A DNA stretch of 64,000 bases from Otis tarda. Lineage: Eukaryota > Chordata > Aves > Otidiformes > Otididae. This document shows, in pieces, positions 36,241 through 50,800 of the stretch. The DNA lies in contig CM048591.1 of NCBI GenBank assembly GCA_026413225.1, positions 74,860,052-74,924,051 of the forward strand, read 5' to 3'. The first letter of the stretch is position 1, and every line of letters starts with the position of its first letter. Both the position numbers and the translations under genes were made by a program. A model generated the notes under the pieces. It searched no databases, had not been told where the DNA came from, and worked only from the letters and a program-made list of their open reading frames with translations.

Positions 36241-36304
36241 GTTTTTTGTTTGTTTTTTTTTGTTTTGTTTTGTTTTATTTTGTTTTGTTTCTTTGTTTGT
36301 TTCT
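36241..36304. repeat. (TTTTG)n simple repeat
   Basis: TTTTG and TTTG units with slight degeneracy over about 64 bp. It could be an old poly(A)-type tail on the minus strand, but no adjacent retroelement is visible. Confidence 0.85.
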
Positions 36305-38790
36305 GTGTTTCTAAATTGTTGCTCTTATCAGAAGCTCTTTTACATGGGATATTTTTAGGATGTTTTCAGATAGAAGAGCTCCTTGTCAACAGCAAACCCA
36401 TGGGTCCTCTCTGACTCTCAGCTTCTGAGCAAAAGAAGCCTATTTTCATCGCCAGGGAAAGTTAAGGCTGATGTGCCTGCTGCAGTCAAGCAATTCCAGA
36501 CAACATTAAATGAAACTCTGCCTTGTCTTACAAAATAACTTTCCTCTTTTTGGATCTTCTCCTTCCTCAAGCTCATTCCCACGCCCCAGGTTGTATGTGT
36601 GGCACAAGCATGTCTAGGACCCGCTCTCCCCACACTCCCAAGAAACGGTGCAGAAACCCCTCAAAGTGCTTCCACAGACCTACTCAGCAGTGTCTCCTTT
36701 GGGCTCAGCCTGCCCCGTTCTCCAGTGGTCCCTCATGGCCCTACTGCCCTAGAAATGGTCTCAGGTCACCTGCAGATCACCTTATCTGTTAGGTTTGGTC
36801 AATAAGCGATAGCTGGTGGATTTTATATTTTGCCTGGCACACCCATGAAGAGTCACAGGAAAGCACACAGCAGTAGCGCTAACTGACCCTGCTATGACAC
36901 CATTCCAGCCTTTAGCAAGAGTTCCTTTTTCCCTAGATATCAGAGTACCTGTTCCCAGAAACCTACCTTGAAACTCCAGCTGGGAAGTGTTAAAAAATGT
37001 CATGCTTTCTTGATATTTACACTTCTTTTGGAGAGAGAGTTTTGGAAAGGAAAACTCAACCAGTGTATCTCTGAATAAATGCCACATTAGAACAGATATG
37101 CTTTTAAACTGTTAAGGCAGTAAACAAGACTTTTATGCTGGCTTGCTGAGTTGTCTCTCAGAGGTCACATAATATACAGGAGTGGACCCAGCTTCCAAGG
37201 ATACAGGTTTATTAATACAGTTGTTGTAGGGGTTAGGACTTTGCTTTGGCAATGAAAAGGGCAGCTAGTCTTGATGTCTGGCAACCAGATGTCAAGCTGA
37301 GACAAAGGGCTGATTGCCAAATAAAACAATTTTTTTTTTTTTTGAGAGGAACCCCATGAAGACTGAAAGACAATGAATTAGGTCCACTTTTGCTTTTGCT
37401 GAGATCCTCTCATTGCTCCTAGAGGTCTTGAAGTCATTTAGTTTATGGAGAACCAAGGCCATAGCTATCAACATGTGCTGGAAGGCTTCATCGTTGGAGA
37501 AACAAGGTAAAATTCCTTCATTTACAGCCTCATAGAGCAAGGAAACTCTATAAGGAACTAACTGCAATTTTAACTGATGTTTAGAAGAAGAGGCAGTATT
37601 CCCATTTGTCTCCAGTATGAATCCATCTCATTCCTGTTTGTTATATAGTTTTCATTAAAAAAAAGTTAAAAAAACCCTCCACAGAATAGACACTTCAATT
37701 AAAAAAAAAAAGGAGCTAGGAAGAGCCATAAATCTGCAATTCAAATATCTCAGCGTGCCAGGAAATGTGATCAGTCGCATACAAGGGTTGCATCTGCTCT
37801 GCTTTATTCCCACAGACAGCAAGCTGCCCACAGAGACCACACCTCCTCCCACTCCTCCTCCTGTTCAAGTTGCTGAAATGCTGTTGAAAACCCACAACAC
37901 AAAATTGCCACTGGAGTGCTTTTTCAGCATGGCCCCGTTACCCACTTCAAAAAGGGTATTTGCTGCCTCCTGGTTCAGGGTTGCAGGGCACCAGCATCAG
38001 TGTCTTTGGTCATTTAACTGGTTTGTTGGCTGGCCAGTGCATTCCCAAGACAGCTGGCAGCACCATCACAAACCTCTGCTGTGGTTTGATCCATCTCATC
38101 CCTGTGACGGATGAAGATGCGAAAGGAATTAAAGAACTCCTGTCTGCAGAAGAAAAGTGCTCTTGTTTCTAGGGGGGTTGTTTTCATTGGTTTTGAAAAA
38201 TCTATTACTTCTGTCTTTTAAGTAATTCCTCTGCAGAGATGCTATTTTAATAAAGCTCTGCAAAATGGCAGCGGCTAGAGGGAAAAGTATGTATGTGCAG
38301 GTGGCTTCAAAGGGATGTGCTTTTATTACGAGCCTCCCCTGCTCTCCCTCTGATTTAACTTTCTTCTGTGCTCTGGGTCACTCTGTTTGTTTCTAAATTT
38401 ATTGTCTCCTCCTCCGCCCCAGTGGAAGAGAGATGTAATGCAGCATCCGATTTATTTGGAAACCCATTGTCTCCAGGGAAATCTGAACACAAATATCCTG
38501 ATACTTTATAGCAGTGCCTGTGTTGTGGAGGAAGGTGAATGCGCTGTGCACGGGGGGTGTAACCCTTCCCTTATGAAGCATATCACACAGACTGCAAGGT
38601 TCATTCTCTGCTTCTAACTGCTTTCTTTGACAAAGTTAATATTGGCCTCTGATGAAGATTGGGTGTATCTTTCAAAGCAGGTCCTGCTGTGCAGGCAGGA
38701 GCTAGACAAGGAATGACTGTGACAGACATCTTCCTCGGCAGTCGTGTGGAGCAGGGAGTGAGCTGTGAACCTGACATATAGTTGAGCCTG

Positions 38791-38850
38791 GAGAGCCCTT
38801 CATGAACCCATGCTGGCTGGGCCTAATCCCCTGGTTGTCCTGCACATGCC
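38791..38850 (-). mobile_element. CR1 LINE fragment from the RT region
   Basis: On the minus strand this encodes text close to CR1 'VQDNQGIRPSQHGFMKG': plus-strand CCCTTCATGAACCCATGCTGG and GGTTGTCCTGCAC. It is the segment aligned with residues about 248-263 of the 12-kb frame. Only about 60 bp is convincing. It is an isolated internal relic of a different CR1 subfamily, with no coding role. Confidence 0.7.
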
Positions 38851-38880
38851 AGGTGGGCGTGTCAGGTGTCTTCTTCTAAC

Positions 38881-38932
38881 AAGTCCTCTAAGGAGTCTTC
38901 ATCTGAAGTCCTCTACTAAGGAGTCTGTATCT
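38881..38932. repeat. Short tandem duplication (about 26 bp, two copies)
   Basis: AAGTCCTCTAAGGAGTCTTC (from 38881) is followed by AAGTCCTCTACTAAGGAGTC (from 38906). The second copy has three extra bases. It lies just after the CR1 relic. Confidence 0.85.
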
Positions 38933-41900
38933 CCTTACAGGGCTCTGCTGCTGCCCTCTTCTGAATATGGAGGGCCAGAATAACAGTGGGTATGGCAGGA
39001 TTTAGCATCCTCGATGAAGTTACTTTCTCATCCCCACCCTGCAAAGATCCCCACCAGATTCGTGGGGGTGCGCCAGTATCCACGAGGCTGTGACCAGTCT
39101 CTCCCTTGGCCAGAAAGTCATCGTCATTGGGGAGGATGTCAGCAGCCTTTATTCAATGGTGGGAGGGATCAGCTGCAGGGAAGCTCTGCATTTTGCTGAG
39201 CATTTTTAGCTGTGCATCGAGAAGAAATCAAAATGACAGCTTTTGCTCTACCCATTTGAAGGGCTCTTAGCCATTTCTTTTGCTGCCTGCAGGGAGAAAG
39301 GGACAGTAAAAAGAGTAAAAAAATCTGATCTGGTTACTCTCCCATTCTCCCTCAAGGGAAAGAAGATTGCACAGATATTAGAAAAAAATCCAAAATCCTT
39401 TCCCAAATTGTGACGAAATTGAGAATAACACCATTTACACTTGTGAAAAGATTGCCAGACTGCTGTCTGCGGTGCTTGTGCTGATCCCATCTCTGGGAGG
39501 TCCCAGGACAGGCTGAGGGGGTGGCCATGGCCAGAGGGGAGCAAAGGCCCCACCTAGACAGCTGCAGCCGCTTAGCGTGTTGATTATTCCAGCACGCCAG
39601 CGTGTTTCAGAAGCCTGGTGTGCCATGGCAAACAGACATTAAGGCAAAGCAGTGTGGAATTGACAGTTAAATGTATTCACTTGCATCTTGATCAACCTCC
39701 TGTTTTCCTCCCTTTGCTTTCTGTTTTATATGCATACTTCATTCCTGAGAAGTTGCCTCTTCAAGGCAAATAAAAATCTAAACCAGAGACAACAGGCTGC
39801 TTTGTCTGAATCTGTAATTCAAATTGCTGCTGAGGCATGGAAGTGTCACAGGTTCTTTCCGATAGACCACGTCTAATCTGTGTTAGTCCTATCAAGACGC
39901 AACTATCCATAAAGCTGGTTTCTTTTGCTTCTGCAGGAATACAAGAAAGGCTGAAAAAAATAAGGGAAGAATCATCTGTCAAAGGGGACTTCAAGAGTTT
40001 TAGGAATACAGCTGGCTTTCTGACCAGCTAACATAGGACATTTCAGAGCAGTAGCACTAGCTAGGACTTTGCAATGCAGGTTGCTGAGGTCAAGCACTTA
40101 ATAATCATGCATCAGGCTCCCCATCAATGAGATTGGGATAATTTTCTTCCACAGTGCTTCCCAGAAGCCACAAAACTTTGGGAAGAGTTAGGCTTAACTT
40201 CTGGTACCTCAGTGTTTTTTCTTTCCACAAACACGATGATTAGCAACGGCAGTGTTTATACTGCGGTTCAGTAGGTAAAAATAGCTACTTCTGTTTGTGA
40301 AGAAAGACACCATGAACTGGGGCTGACAGAGGTAACAAAACCAAGAAGAAGCCACGATCACACCTTTCTGCGTCCCTGCAGCTGTTCCAGCATAACTGGG
40401 GAAAGGTAGAAACCAGGCACAATTTGTACTTTTATCTGTTCAAGCCAGCAATATCAGACTGTGCACAAACGCAGGAGGTGAGGAGTGCCTCAGGATGCAC
40501 CAGTGTGGCATCCCAGCATATCTACGCAACACATGGCCTAGGTAGGAAAGTGTCTTTGGTGGAGACACGTGTCTTTCAGGGAGGCACATGGACAGCCATG
40601 TACACTGGCTGGTACAGGCTGATCCAAAAGGTGGCTTTTGGATGATAATGGCAGGCTGAATGAGCTCAAGAGACACCATGGATGTCGTGTTGGAGAAGCC
40701 TGAAGATGAGACTCTAGGACTAAAGACAAGATCTGTAAGTTCAGAAGTTTAGTGAAGATGATTAGTAAGAGATGAGTTTTGGAGTTGCTCTGAGAGGAAA
40801 GATAGTCTGCATACATAGTGAAGGTGTGGATTAGTCTCATATTGCAACATTATTCTAAGGCTTAGAAATGTGAAGAATCTTTTTTTTTTTTTTTCCCTCA
40901 GATAAATTTGGGCCTTTTTTCCTTCCACTAATTGACTTCCTTGTTGTTACTCCGGAAGAAAACAAGCCTGGATCTGAACTCATCGCCTTGCAGCACCTTT
41001 CTTATGACAGCAAAAAAATATCTGTATCTGTGTGCATGGTACAGTAATCTGCAGAGAATTAACTTTGTCAAATGACATAAAAGAAGCTGAAAGTTTTGTC
41101 CATTTGTAGTTGACGTCACTCTGTGGGTTCTCCAGGATGGTCCAGAAGCCTCCAGAGGTACTAAGGAGTCTGGGGAGCTTGGCTGAGTGTACAGAACCAT
41201 CATTCTTAGGTCAAAGATTATAGGGTGGTGTGTTTTAATTGTGATCATCACCTTCATCAATAAGTGATTATTTATAAGTTTTTGCAGAATAAATGAAACA
41301 AACCAAGCCACTTAGTTCCCTTCTTAAGGCATCTTCATAGTAATGTGGCAAAAGGAAAACAAATACTTTTGTCAAATATCAAAGAAATCCAGAAAGAGAC
41401 CCTTTTCTAGTTTTCAACACATTTTTTAGTAACCTCTGTCCTACAAAACCAGTAAAGTAGATGGAAACTTTCATTACCAAAATTTATGCCCGTCAAAGTA
41501 TTCATGGTGAAATATATTTGGCACACATACAAATACCTATCTTCTTCTTGCATTTGCTTTCTGTGCAGAAATACATAATTGTCATAGTTTCACTCTGCTC
41601 TTAGCTCAATCTTTTTGTTTCCATCATGCATACACACATACATATATGTATACACTCTTAAATAAAAATCACTTTTCCTGAGCAGCCTCCCTTTCTCCTT
41701 CCATAAGCATCGTTCCATGGTTTCCTCTCAGGTAACTAACAGGTTGTCTCTAGGTTTTCACCACTTTTTCACAGGAAGATATCTCTGTCTCAGAGCTGCT
41801 TTTTTTTTTTTTTTTTTTTTTTTTTTCAGACAAAAAGAGCCGAGTCCTTTGCAGGAGTCCATGTCTCTGTGGCTCCCCTGGAAAGTCCGAGGAGGTGTTT

Positions 41901-44820
41901 GTGGTAGCTACCGGGTAGGCACCTGAAGGCAGCTGCAGTTTTGGTTTGCACAGCTGTATCCACAGGAGACATGTGTCCATGGATTTTTAACTCTGAGCCT
42001 TCACACTTTTCTCTCTATGGTTGCTTTTCTGCAATGCTGTGATCTTGTTAGGACTCTGCCGTATGCTCAGCATTACTCTCCTGCTAACCCCATCAAGGTG
42101 TTCTGCTGGGATGAGAAGAAAATAGGACGGGCATCAGCTGCTCCTATAGCAGGGCCTCAGAGCAAATTTGAAGATAATTATCTACATATGAGTGCATACA
42201 AATAAATTCTGACGTGCTTTGTAAAAATTTCTAGTAGAAGTCCCACTTCTCAGTGTTACTGTAATGCATTTGAGCCAGTGTAATCAATTTTCCTGCACCC
42301 ATTGTCTGTGTGTTCTTTAACGCCAGGAAGCTATCTTCTCATTATTTTGCATTTGCAACTGCTATTCACCATATAATTCATTCAGACTGATCTCAACTGC
42401 CTTTAGGAAATCAGTTATATGGTCCTTTTTTTTATTTATTTTGGTGAAAGCACGCTGAAGGTCAGCACTCTTCTTGCTTAGCTGCCTGAGAACACAGATA
42501 TTTTCTGCTTTAGCTATGAACATGTTGTCTCTTAAAAATATACATAGACTTAATTAAATTATATTTCCCTTAGGCTATTCAGACAATGCAAAATGAATAT
42601 TAATCCCCCTTCTCCCTCTTTACCCATCCCCACAGTTTAATCAAACAATTATTTTGTTGTAGCACCAGGTTTGTATTCTCTCAACAAGATATGTGTTATG
42701 TTCTAATGCCCTGGGAGTCATTAAAGCTTCTTGCAAAATGCAAAAATGCGAAGCCCTCCTTCTAATGTTTTTTAATTATCTTGTGTGCCATCTGATCTTG
42801 CCCAGCACTTAGCTCTATCAGAGCTCCAAACCCAGATTAACCTGGATGATCCTGCACCCCCCACATTCTAGACACAGGGTGATTCTTGTCTCCCATTGAC
42901 TTCGTGTTTTAATTGGTATCTTGTTATTAACAACTGGGAGTGCAATATGCTGAAAGGAATGTGCTGGATGGCTAATATTTATTCATGTAAGAGGGGAAAG
43001 GAAAATATCTTAATCCCTGGACTTTATCTGGCAGCTCTGCTATCTCACAATTTCTAATGTTTCCTAGTGAAAGAATTTAGAAGTTAGCCTTTAAAAGGAG
43101 AATAGCTTTGGATTTTCAAATCTGTGAATTGGATATTCAAATCTGTAAACTTCACTTTATTGTTTGTTTTTATTTAGAAGGCTCTTTTTGAAGTAAAACT
43201 GGTAAAATTAAGTTGAAGAGATATTCCAAACAGGTTTAGGTTTGTGCAAATTGTGTTTTCTTTAAGTTAAATACCCCTTTGTAATCTTGGGGGAAAAGAT
43301 ATCAATTTATTTGTCTTACAAACTACCAAATGCTCCTATGTGCAGAAAACCACCACCTGGTCTCACCTTTAAAAGCCTTTCAGAGTGAAAAAATTTTCCA
43401 GGTGAATTTAGGTGACATGTAGGCTTTACTGTGACTTAGGAAACTGAAGAAGAGGTGGGCAAGGAAGAAAGTTAGTTTTCTCAGGACATGTCCAAACAGG
43501 GTAAATGATCACCACCTTCACGATACATTTCTACAGATACTCCACAGAAGTATGATCAGTAATCATAATTAACATTATTAATCAAGAGTTTTATCAAAAG
43601 CTGTATATATAAGTTATTGATACTATACAGGCCTGAGAATTCTATGGTGAACTAGAAGGAGCTATGTGTTATGTTGAATTTCTGGGTGATCAGGTGTGAG
43701 CCATGCGATGGGTGAGGGCACTCTCCTCGGTATTACTCCACGAAAATAGTTGCACCGATAATGAGAAGGCCTTCATTTTGAATAGTTATAGTGTTGCAGT
43801 AGTTCACTCTCAGGCATTTTTTTTAGTTCAGTACCCACTGAGCACTACAGAATATATTCAGTTTAAAGTTGTTTGTCATGTCTTATGCAAATAGGTATAA
43901 TGAGCTGTTTGTCTATCCTTTCCCCAGTAACTTTATATTCATTCATTCAGGAACTTTGAGTTGACAGACGCACACTGGTACCAAAGAAAATAAATTCCTT
44001 AAGAAAAAGAAAATAAGAAAATAAGTCTCTTTAAGAGGAGATTGTCCCTGAAAGCCCAACAGCAATATAGAAATCTGCAGAATACCAGGTTTAATCTAAT
44101 TCTCAACTCATTAAGCTATCAGTAGATTTGTAGAAGAACTTGTTCAAATTTGGAAAGGCCAAACTTTGTCCCTCTGCATGGGCAGCAGTCAGCCCTGCAA
44201 GGCTGAACCTCCATATCTGTGTCTCTCTGCTTTAAGTGTATTTTCTGAGCTTAGCTTTCCAATTCTGCTCTGTAAATAAAGGCATGTGGTGTTTTTTTTT
44301 TCTGCTTTGTGTGATGAATCCAGCGTAGAAACAGAAATCTTGAGCTTCACAGCTGCCTTTGTAAGATGATGCATTAAAGGGTACACAAGAGGCAGCCATG
44401 AAGTTACACCTTGCCAGAGGGAAAAAACAACAGTAGAGTGGTGAGGAAAGTCAGCAGCGGTTTCTAGAAGCCGTCTATGTTTAGCAGAAGTGGTACTGCA
44501 AATCTTAAACATGTGTTTCAGGGAAGGAGAGCATCTGCCATGGAAGTGGGAGGGTTCTGGCTGACTGGCTGTTGGGCCAGAGGTTACAGATCACTGTCAG
44601 AAAATTAGAGCTAATAAAAAGACTAGTGATACTTCAGATTTTTCTTGCTCTTCTGTTTGAACTTTTTGTTTCTTAGAGGTCTCTCTAAGAACAGAAATGG
44701 ATGTGAGCTTTTTCTCTGTTGTGTATATCTCTCCTTGCCCTCTCTTTTTCTTCATAACTTTCCCTCCCCTCTCTTCTCTCCCCCTAACCTGGATCTGTCT
44801 CCAAAGTTGATGATGCTTTA
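38933..44820. other. Unique sequence, no gene identified
   Basis: The longest open frame is 127 codons (40928-41311, minus), without a recognised motif. The stretch from about 42330 to 43020 is AT-rich and repeat-free and reads like conserved noncoding DNA, but that is only an impression. Long T runs occur at 40881-40894 and 41800-41826. Confidence 0.5.
41800..41826. repeat. Poly(T) run of 27
   Basis: 27 uninterrupted T followed by CAG. It looks like a splice-acceptor pyrimidine tract but is more simply a homopolymer; its length is likely variable. Confidence 0.9.
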
Positions 44821-44876
44821 AGAGGGCTAGACCAGATGCCCTCCAGAGGTCCCTTCCCATCCATATTGTTTGATGT
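44821..44876 (+). mobile_element. CR1 LINE 3' UTR relic
   Basis: GGCTAGACCAGATGCCCTCC followed by AGAGGTCCCTTCCCATC matches the CR1 3' UTR text 'ggactagatgacctccagaggtccc'. It is a short, diverged plus-strand piece of the same older type as the 1.6-kb copy. Confidence 0.65.
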
Positions 44877-47800
44877 CTCCATTATTCAGTGTCTTTGTGA
44901 TCCTAAGACCACAAACAGTCTGGGGGAAAAAGCTGGGGGAGATGGAGTTGACCACCAAGCACAAGCTGAATTCCTTGACGCCTGTGTAGCAGTGGGGATG
45001 GTGAGTGCTTTTCATTTAGGCATGATGTGTTGTAGGGGGATGTTTCCTGGCAGTGATGGGAAATGAATATCCTACCCAAAATGACAGCTTTTTTTTTCAG
45101 GTGGAGAGAGTGCCTGGGAACAGGCTCTTTTTGAGCTCTCAGCAGGTGAAGGAGGCCAGGCTGCAGTTAAGGACAGTGGGAAACGGCCACCACGCTGAGA
45201 GTCAGATACTGGTGAATTCTCTCCATTCTGCTCATCACCTGGGCTGGAAATGTCACTGAGCTGTTTGTGAAAGCATCAGAGGAGACTTCTCACTCTGCAG
45301 GGAGTGGGATGCCTTCTGTACCCATAAAAGAAAACTGGGGTTAAAGCAACGGAGAACAAGAGAGAAGCATTAAGACTAAGCAACAAGAGGGATCATCTCT
45401 AATCTGTCATATGAAATGATGGTAATGCAGGGGCCAGTCACAAAGAAAGGGCCATCTTCTTATGTGTTATTGGAAATCTGTCATAGGGGCCTCAGCGGAT
45501 TTGTAAAGCAATAAGAACTCACCGTTGCTAACACAAAAATACGCACTAAAATCCATATTCCATGGAGTCCATAAGAAAGCCCTTAGTAATGGATTGCAAA
45601 ACAGATTACAAGAAAATCCCCGGCATGGAGATGGACTGCTAGTTACATTTCCATATTGAATGTTACCTTTCAAACAGCAACTTTATGGATCAGAAAACAC
45701 ACAAATCTCTTTCATTATATTTTATATTCATAGTGTCTTTAGTTGTGTATTAATCTCAAGTTGCTGACTGCATTAACTTCAGAGAACAGCTATGGAGTAT
45801 TTCAGTGGGGAGAACCCTGACGTCTATGAAATTTCTCTGCTCCCCAGCACAATGGTTTTCTCACTTAGTGGTTAATTCAATGGAGAATTGCTGCTGCAGA
45901 GAAGGCTAATACTTTATTCCTGTCATTGATAGATATAGGAAGGTTTTCTGAGGCACGAACAAGAATTTTATTTCAAAAACGATAATAAAAAATTCCATCT
46001 CCAGATCTTAAGAAGCTGCTACACTTTCTAAAATTTCATGGTTACGGTCCAGAAAATCATAGGCAAAGATTTCCCATTCACTCCAGGTGTGTAAAGGGCT
46101 GGAAAATAGGATTTAATTTTTCTGACCCATAAATAACCCCATCAAGCCCTTGCAGCCCCAGCAGGATGTGTGAGGATGTCCAGAATGCAAATAGACAGAT
46201 GACTGCTATGTTCTGGTGTATGAATGAGCAATGAGAAAAGAGGCAGAAGGGCTTGTGAAAGGGAGAAACAGTTGAGTGATGTACACTCGATTAGCTACCA
46301 CACTAGCTGGCATGTTCCTGCAGCTGGTGCTATAATCAGCTCCTCTTCTGCATCTCCTTGGCTGTGTCCAGAGGACACCAGTCATGGCTGAGAATGGGCT
46401 GTGAAGGTCAAGCACCCAAAATCTGTGTGCAAACCTGATCTCTTCCTGTATTAAGCCCAGCAGGTGGTACTCAATAGATGCCAACATTCATGCCTTCCCT
46501 TTACATCTTCCTGTGAAGCTGCTTTCAGTTCATACTGATCTGTCAGAGGGAAAGTGGAAAAAAGAAAAATACATTGACTTACTTAAGATAAATAACAGGC
46601 ACTTAAAAATTACTCTGCATCTTTTATCTGCAGCAAACATGCCACTGTAGTTGCAAGCAGTTTTGCCTGCTCACTTGTAAGAGCATCCTCGAGACTGCAG
46701 AGTGCTCCTACAAGTAGTTGAACTTAGACCTGCTCAGACCTGGGGTCCTGTGGTGGAATGTAGGGAGAAAGTGGCAGCAATGGAGAAGTATAAATCTTAA
46801 AATGTTTAACCTCTCAAATGTTTTTGAGAAGGAAAACCCAGAAACCATTGAAATGTATTTGCCTCTCTCCCTTTTTTGAGCATAGTGTCAGCAAGAGATG
46901 CTTTGGATTATGACTCTGAATCTTGTCTTATGTTTTATGTTCAAGGTTGTCTATGTGACACAACAGGATCTCTTGTCTTGAGCACTGGCCTGCTGTTCCC
47001 TGAAACACTGGAAACAACTTTCACAAAAGTGAGGGCCCTTGGGGGTGGGTGCAAACCACCCTGAAGCAGGCTGTGGGGTCTGAGAGCGAGCAAGCCTTTT
47101 TGCTTAGCTGTAGCAATAGTTCCAGTATAATTTTCTCCAGGCTGGAGAAAGTGTCTTGGAAGAGCTCTGCTGCTAAGTACTTCTGCTGATGCTCAAATCT
47201 GATAGAACTGAGGCAGGGAATGGCCATGTGTGATGTTATGCTGTAGCTGTGAGGGAGCAATAGCTGGTGATGTGTAAGAGGGACCAGCAGCTGGGAAAAA
47301 TGTATTTACCTGGACCAGCTGTGCCAGGAGCAGCACATCTGACTGTGACTGTTAATTCTTCCAGGGTGGCTGGGAACCTCTTAGGGAAATAGTCTTACTC
47401 TGACAGCGGCTTGTGCTATATAAAAAGGTAGGACCTTCCGCTTTACCTCATCTGTTTAAAAAATCACTTCTTTCATCTGCGTGTTCTCACCTGCCTCTTT
47501 CCCTCCCTGGGAGTACATTTCCGTAACTGGGTGGGTATGAGGAGAAAATTTTGCGTTGGCAAGAATGTCAACAGATGACATGGAGTCTTTCTGGAGGGAC
47601 AGAATCTTATTTGTTGATTCCAAGTTTGTTCTTTTCAGCTACAAAATAAATCAATCTCATGCTGTGAAGCCATTGAGGTGAGACACTTCAGTATAATACA
47701 TGAATACAACTTTATGTATGAAAATGGCATACCTTGAAAATCAATTTCATGCCAAAATGGGATGTTGATAATTTTTACTTATTATATTTATACTTAAGGC

Positions 47801-50800
47801 TCTAAAGGGCAAACCACAGTATGTAATTTGGCAGGCATTGGTCTACTGCATGTGCATATAGCCAGTTAATTATATATTGTAGCTTGCAATGCTAAATGTA
47901 TTGTTCAGGTCACATAAGTGTTGACAGCTCGTGTTACAGGCTGCAGGATGGCATTTGTATTACAAGATTAAGATTAATCCACAAAATTAAGACAGGTTCA
48001 CAACTGCGGCAATTGGTTTTGAAATGATTTATGGAGAATGTATTATGTCATTTTCCTCAGTAATGACATTGTACCTCCTTCCTTCACACCACCTAAAACA
48101 TTCCAGGACATGGGTATGTGAGGGAGTTTGTATCATTGCTGTGTAGTATATGTCAAACAGGAGCGAGAAAAGTGTGCTGTGACCAATAAACTTGTGGTGA
48201 CCAGGCTGGGAAACCGTCTTGCACACAAGAAGAGAAGAAGCCATGTTTTTTGTACTCTTGAGCAAGAGGGCAGAACTGTGCATTTAACTCTTCATAGCCT
48301 TAGTAGTATCAAAAGCGTAATGAATGACTGTTGTAGTTTAGGTATATGTGGGGATAAAAAAGTCAGAAAAATATGCATTTAGCTCAATGTAAAGCAAATT
48401 CATCTTTAATTGTGTTCTTTTGGTTTAGCAATTGCAGTCAAAAATTTGTTATTTGGATGAAGGCTTTACCTAAATGTAACCTAAGTGATACTCATATCTT
48501 TTTACGAACCTCTTTCTCTGTTTAAGTGTGTAATTGTTTCACCTGATGAGAATGCAGATATTAGACACAGTAATTAGGGCAAGGGTTTGTAAACAAGCAG
48601 ACACTGTTTGTGTAGACATACCCCAGTCAGCAGTACAATTTGCTTCTACTCTACCAGGAGGTAAATAATTCTTTATCTTTACTAAAAAGCCTGGTTTGGT
48701 TTTAACCTTATGTGTCTTTAACATATTTTCTTAAGGAATATACTTTATCTTCATGTCTTTTACAGAGACATCAGACCTAATCCTCTTTCTCTGATGACTG
48801 CAAGTGCAAGCACAGTGCAAGCATTAACTCACAGACCTTCGAAATAGAAACTGTATGAACTAAGGAGTAGAGGTGGCTCTTGTGCGGTGGAGTGTTGCTC
48901 AGTCTGGTGTTCCACAGGGCATTCCGGAGTATTTGTCTCCTGTGGCTGCAGCCCAGATAGCTTGGTAAGACTGTGGCTGTAATCACTGGATTCTTGCCTC
49001 CATGAAACCCTCTGTCCCATACAGCAGCCTTAGGTTTTTAACTCATTGAGTGCACTTTGGATTACTGCAGGAAGCAAAACCCATTTGTGGTGCGACTTTG
49101 TGAAGTTCTGGTAGATGATACCTGTTCACTGTCTCTCCAGCCTTAACTCTCTGCTCCTCTAACGGGTGTAAAAGTATATACTTTAGAGGTACGTGCTATC
49201 CCTCATTGCGGTGCTTTCTCTGTCTTGCCTGGAGGTATTCATTGTTTTACAAAGCTAGAAGCCTCAAAATAATGACTTTTGAATATTAATGTGAGAAAAC
49301 TCTAGAGACCTCCTTGGAATTAATTGAGTTCTCCAGGATGATCAATCTGCAGGTTTCTGTTTCAATCTGCTCTTATTCTCTCTGGTGAATTTCATTTGGC
49401 CCCGGTGACTTACCTCTGTATGATTATTGTTTGAACTTTTCTGAGCGTGAGTTTGTTTAGGAAACCTAGCTGTGCTGCTAATTCCTGAAGGTGTGGTGGT
49501 GTGCGACAGCAGCATACACTGTTGTGTCTCTCACTCTGTTCCTTGCCACGCTGACCTCCTTCCTACCGTGACTTTGTTCCTTTTAAGATTTGAGAAATTG
49601 TTTTTCTGTCTCTTCCCTATTACTAGATAACTTGCTGGTGGCCTGAGAGAACTGATGTGCAGTTTTCCTCAGTAAATTGAAGCCAATACTGACTATAAAA
49701 GACAGAGATCCCACAGAGCATGAAATCCTCCTTCTCCATTGCTTCTTGAATGTCATCCACGTGCCCGGTGCCAAGTTTCACACAAAGAACACTGCACTTG
49801 GGGAAGTTTTTGCTCATTTTTTTCATGCATATTAGGATAGAAGATACTTTGAATGCAGGCAAAGTTTTGATATACTTTACAGTGAGCTTTACTGTGAAGT
49901 CACATATGCCCTCTTTCATGAAAGACTGTGGGAGGTCTTCTAGCCCCTGCAAATTTAAGAACCTTATTTTGCACCCAGTCAGCCTTCTCCTCCTTCTGAT
50001 CCCTCCCAGTAGTTTAATCAATTCTCAGCATCAGACTCCCTTGTCTTGGGATCATGACATGGAAACACAAAAGATACAGAGCTAGTTCAGCATCGCCACT
50101 CTGCCCATTGTCACAAAGTGGTGTTCAATCGGGTCCATCTCCTCTAGCCAAAAAAACCCATGGAGTGGTGCTAGACAGCTCCTCTGTCAGGTCATGTTGT
50201 CGTTTTAAACAAAAGTGGTTGGTGCCTTCTTAACTGCTGCTGTCTCTCTTGCGTCAAATGGTTATTCCTCAAAGTGGGTGTTGCAGATAAAGATAAAGAC
50301 CTACAGAGTAGGTGACCTTGGCAAACATACTGGTAACACTTTTAAGTCGAGGCTGAGACACACTGGCAAGACCTGTGGCCTTGTAGCTACCAGTTGTGGC
50401 CATAGGTGTTTTGACATACATCTCCAGCCTGTCAATTGATTGTTTAGCCTTCATGAACACATAACTGTCTTTTTAAGTGTTGAGTTGTTATTGACGTAGA
50501 GTGGTTTGGAAGTAAAACTCCTGATTTCTTTTTTCTTGTCCTTCCCACGTCAGTAAATAAACCTCCCCACAATAGCATCCCACGTGCCCCTTGCCCTTTC
50601 TCTCACTCACGCTCCTGTTCCTGGTGGGACCGCAGCCGGATGTTGGGTCTTGGAGCTCTGAGGAGAAGCATGTCAGTCAATCACAAGTGACATTTGCTGC
50701 TGGATTTGTTCTGTTTTCTTGCATAATGATTTGGACTGCAGTGTGTTAAAAGCTGAAAGAAAGGTGGAAGGAAACAGAGGGAAGTTGGAATTAAGAGGAT

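Larger units (their letters stand above)
23928..38790. other. Mostly unique AT-rich sequence, no gene identified
   Basis: The longest open frames are 128 codons (26061-26447, plus), 119 codons (37755-38114, plus) and 116 codons (33204-33554, plus). None has a domain I recognise or convincing splice-site context. There are simple repeats at 34.5 and 36.2 kb (listed), a T-rich run at about 31830-31855, a short (AT)n at 32988-33000 and a G-rich patch (G7 and G6 runs) at 28795-28812. No mobile element could be named with confidence. Confidence 0.55.
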
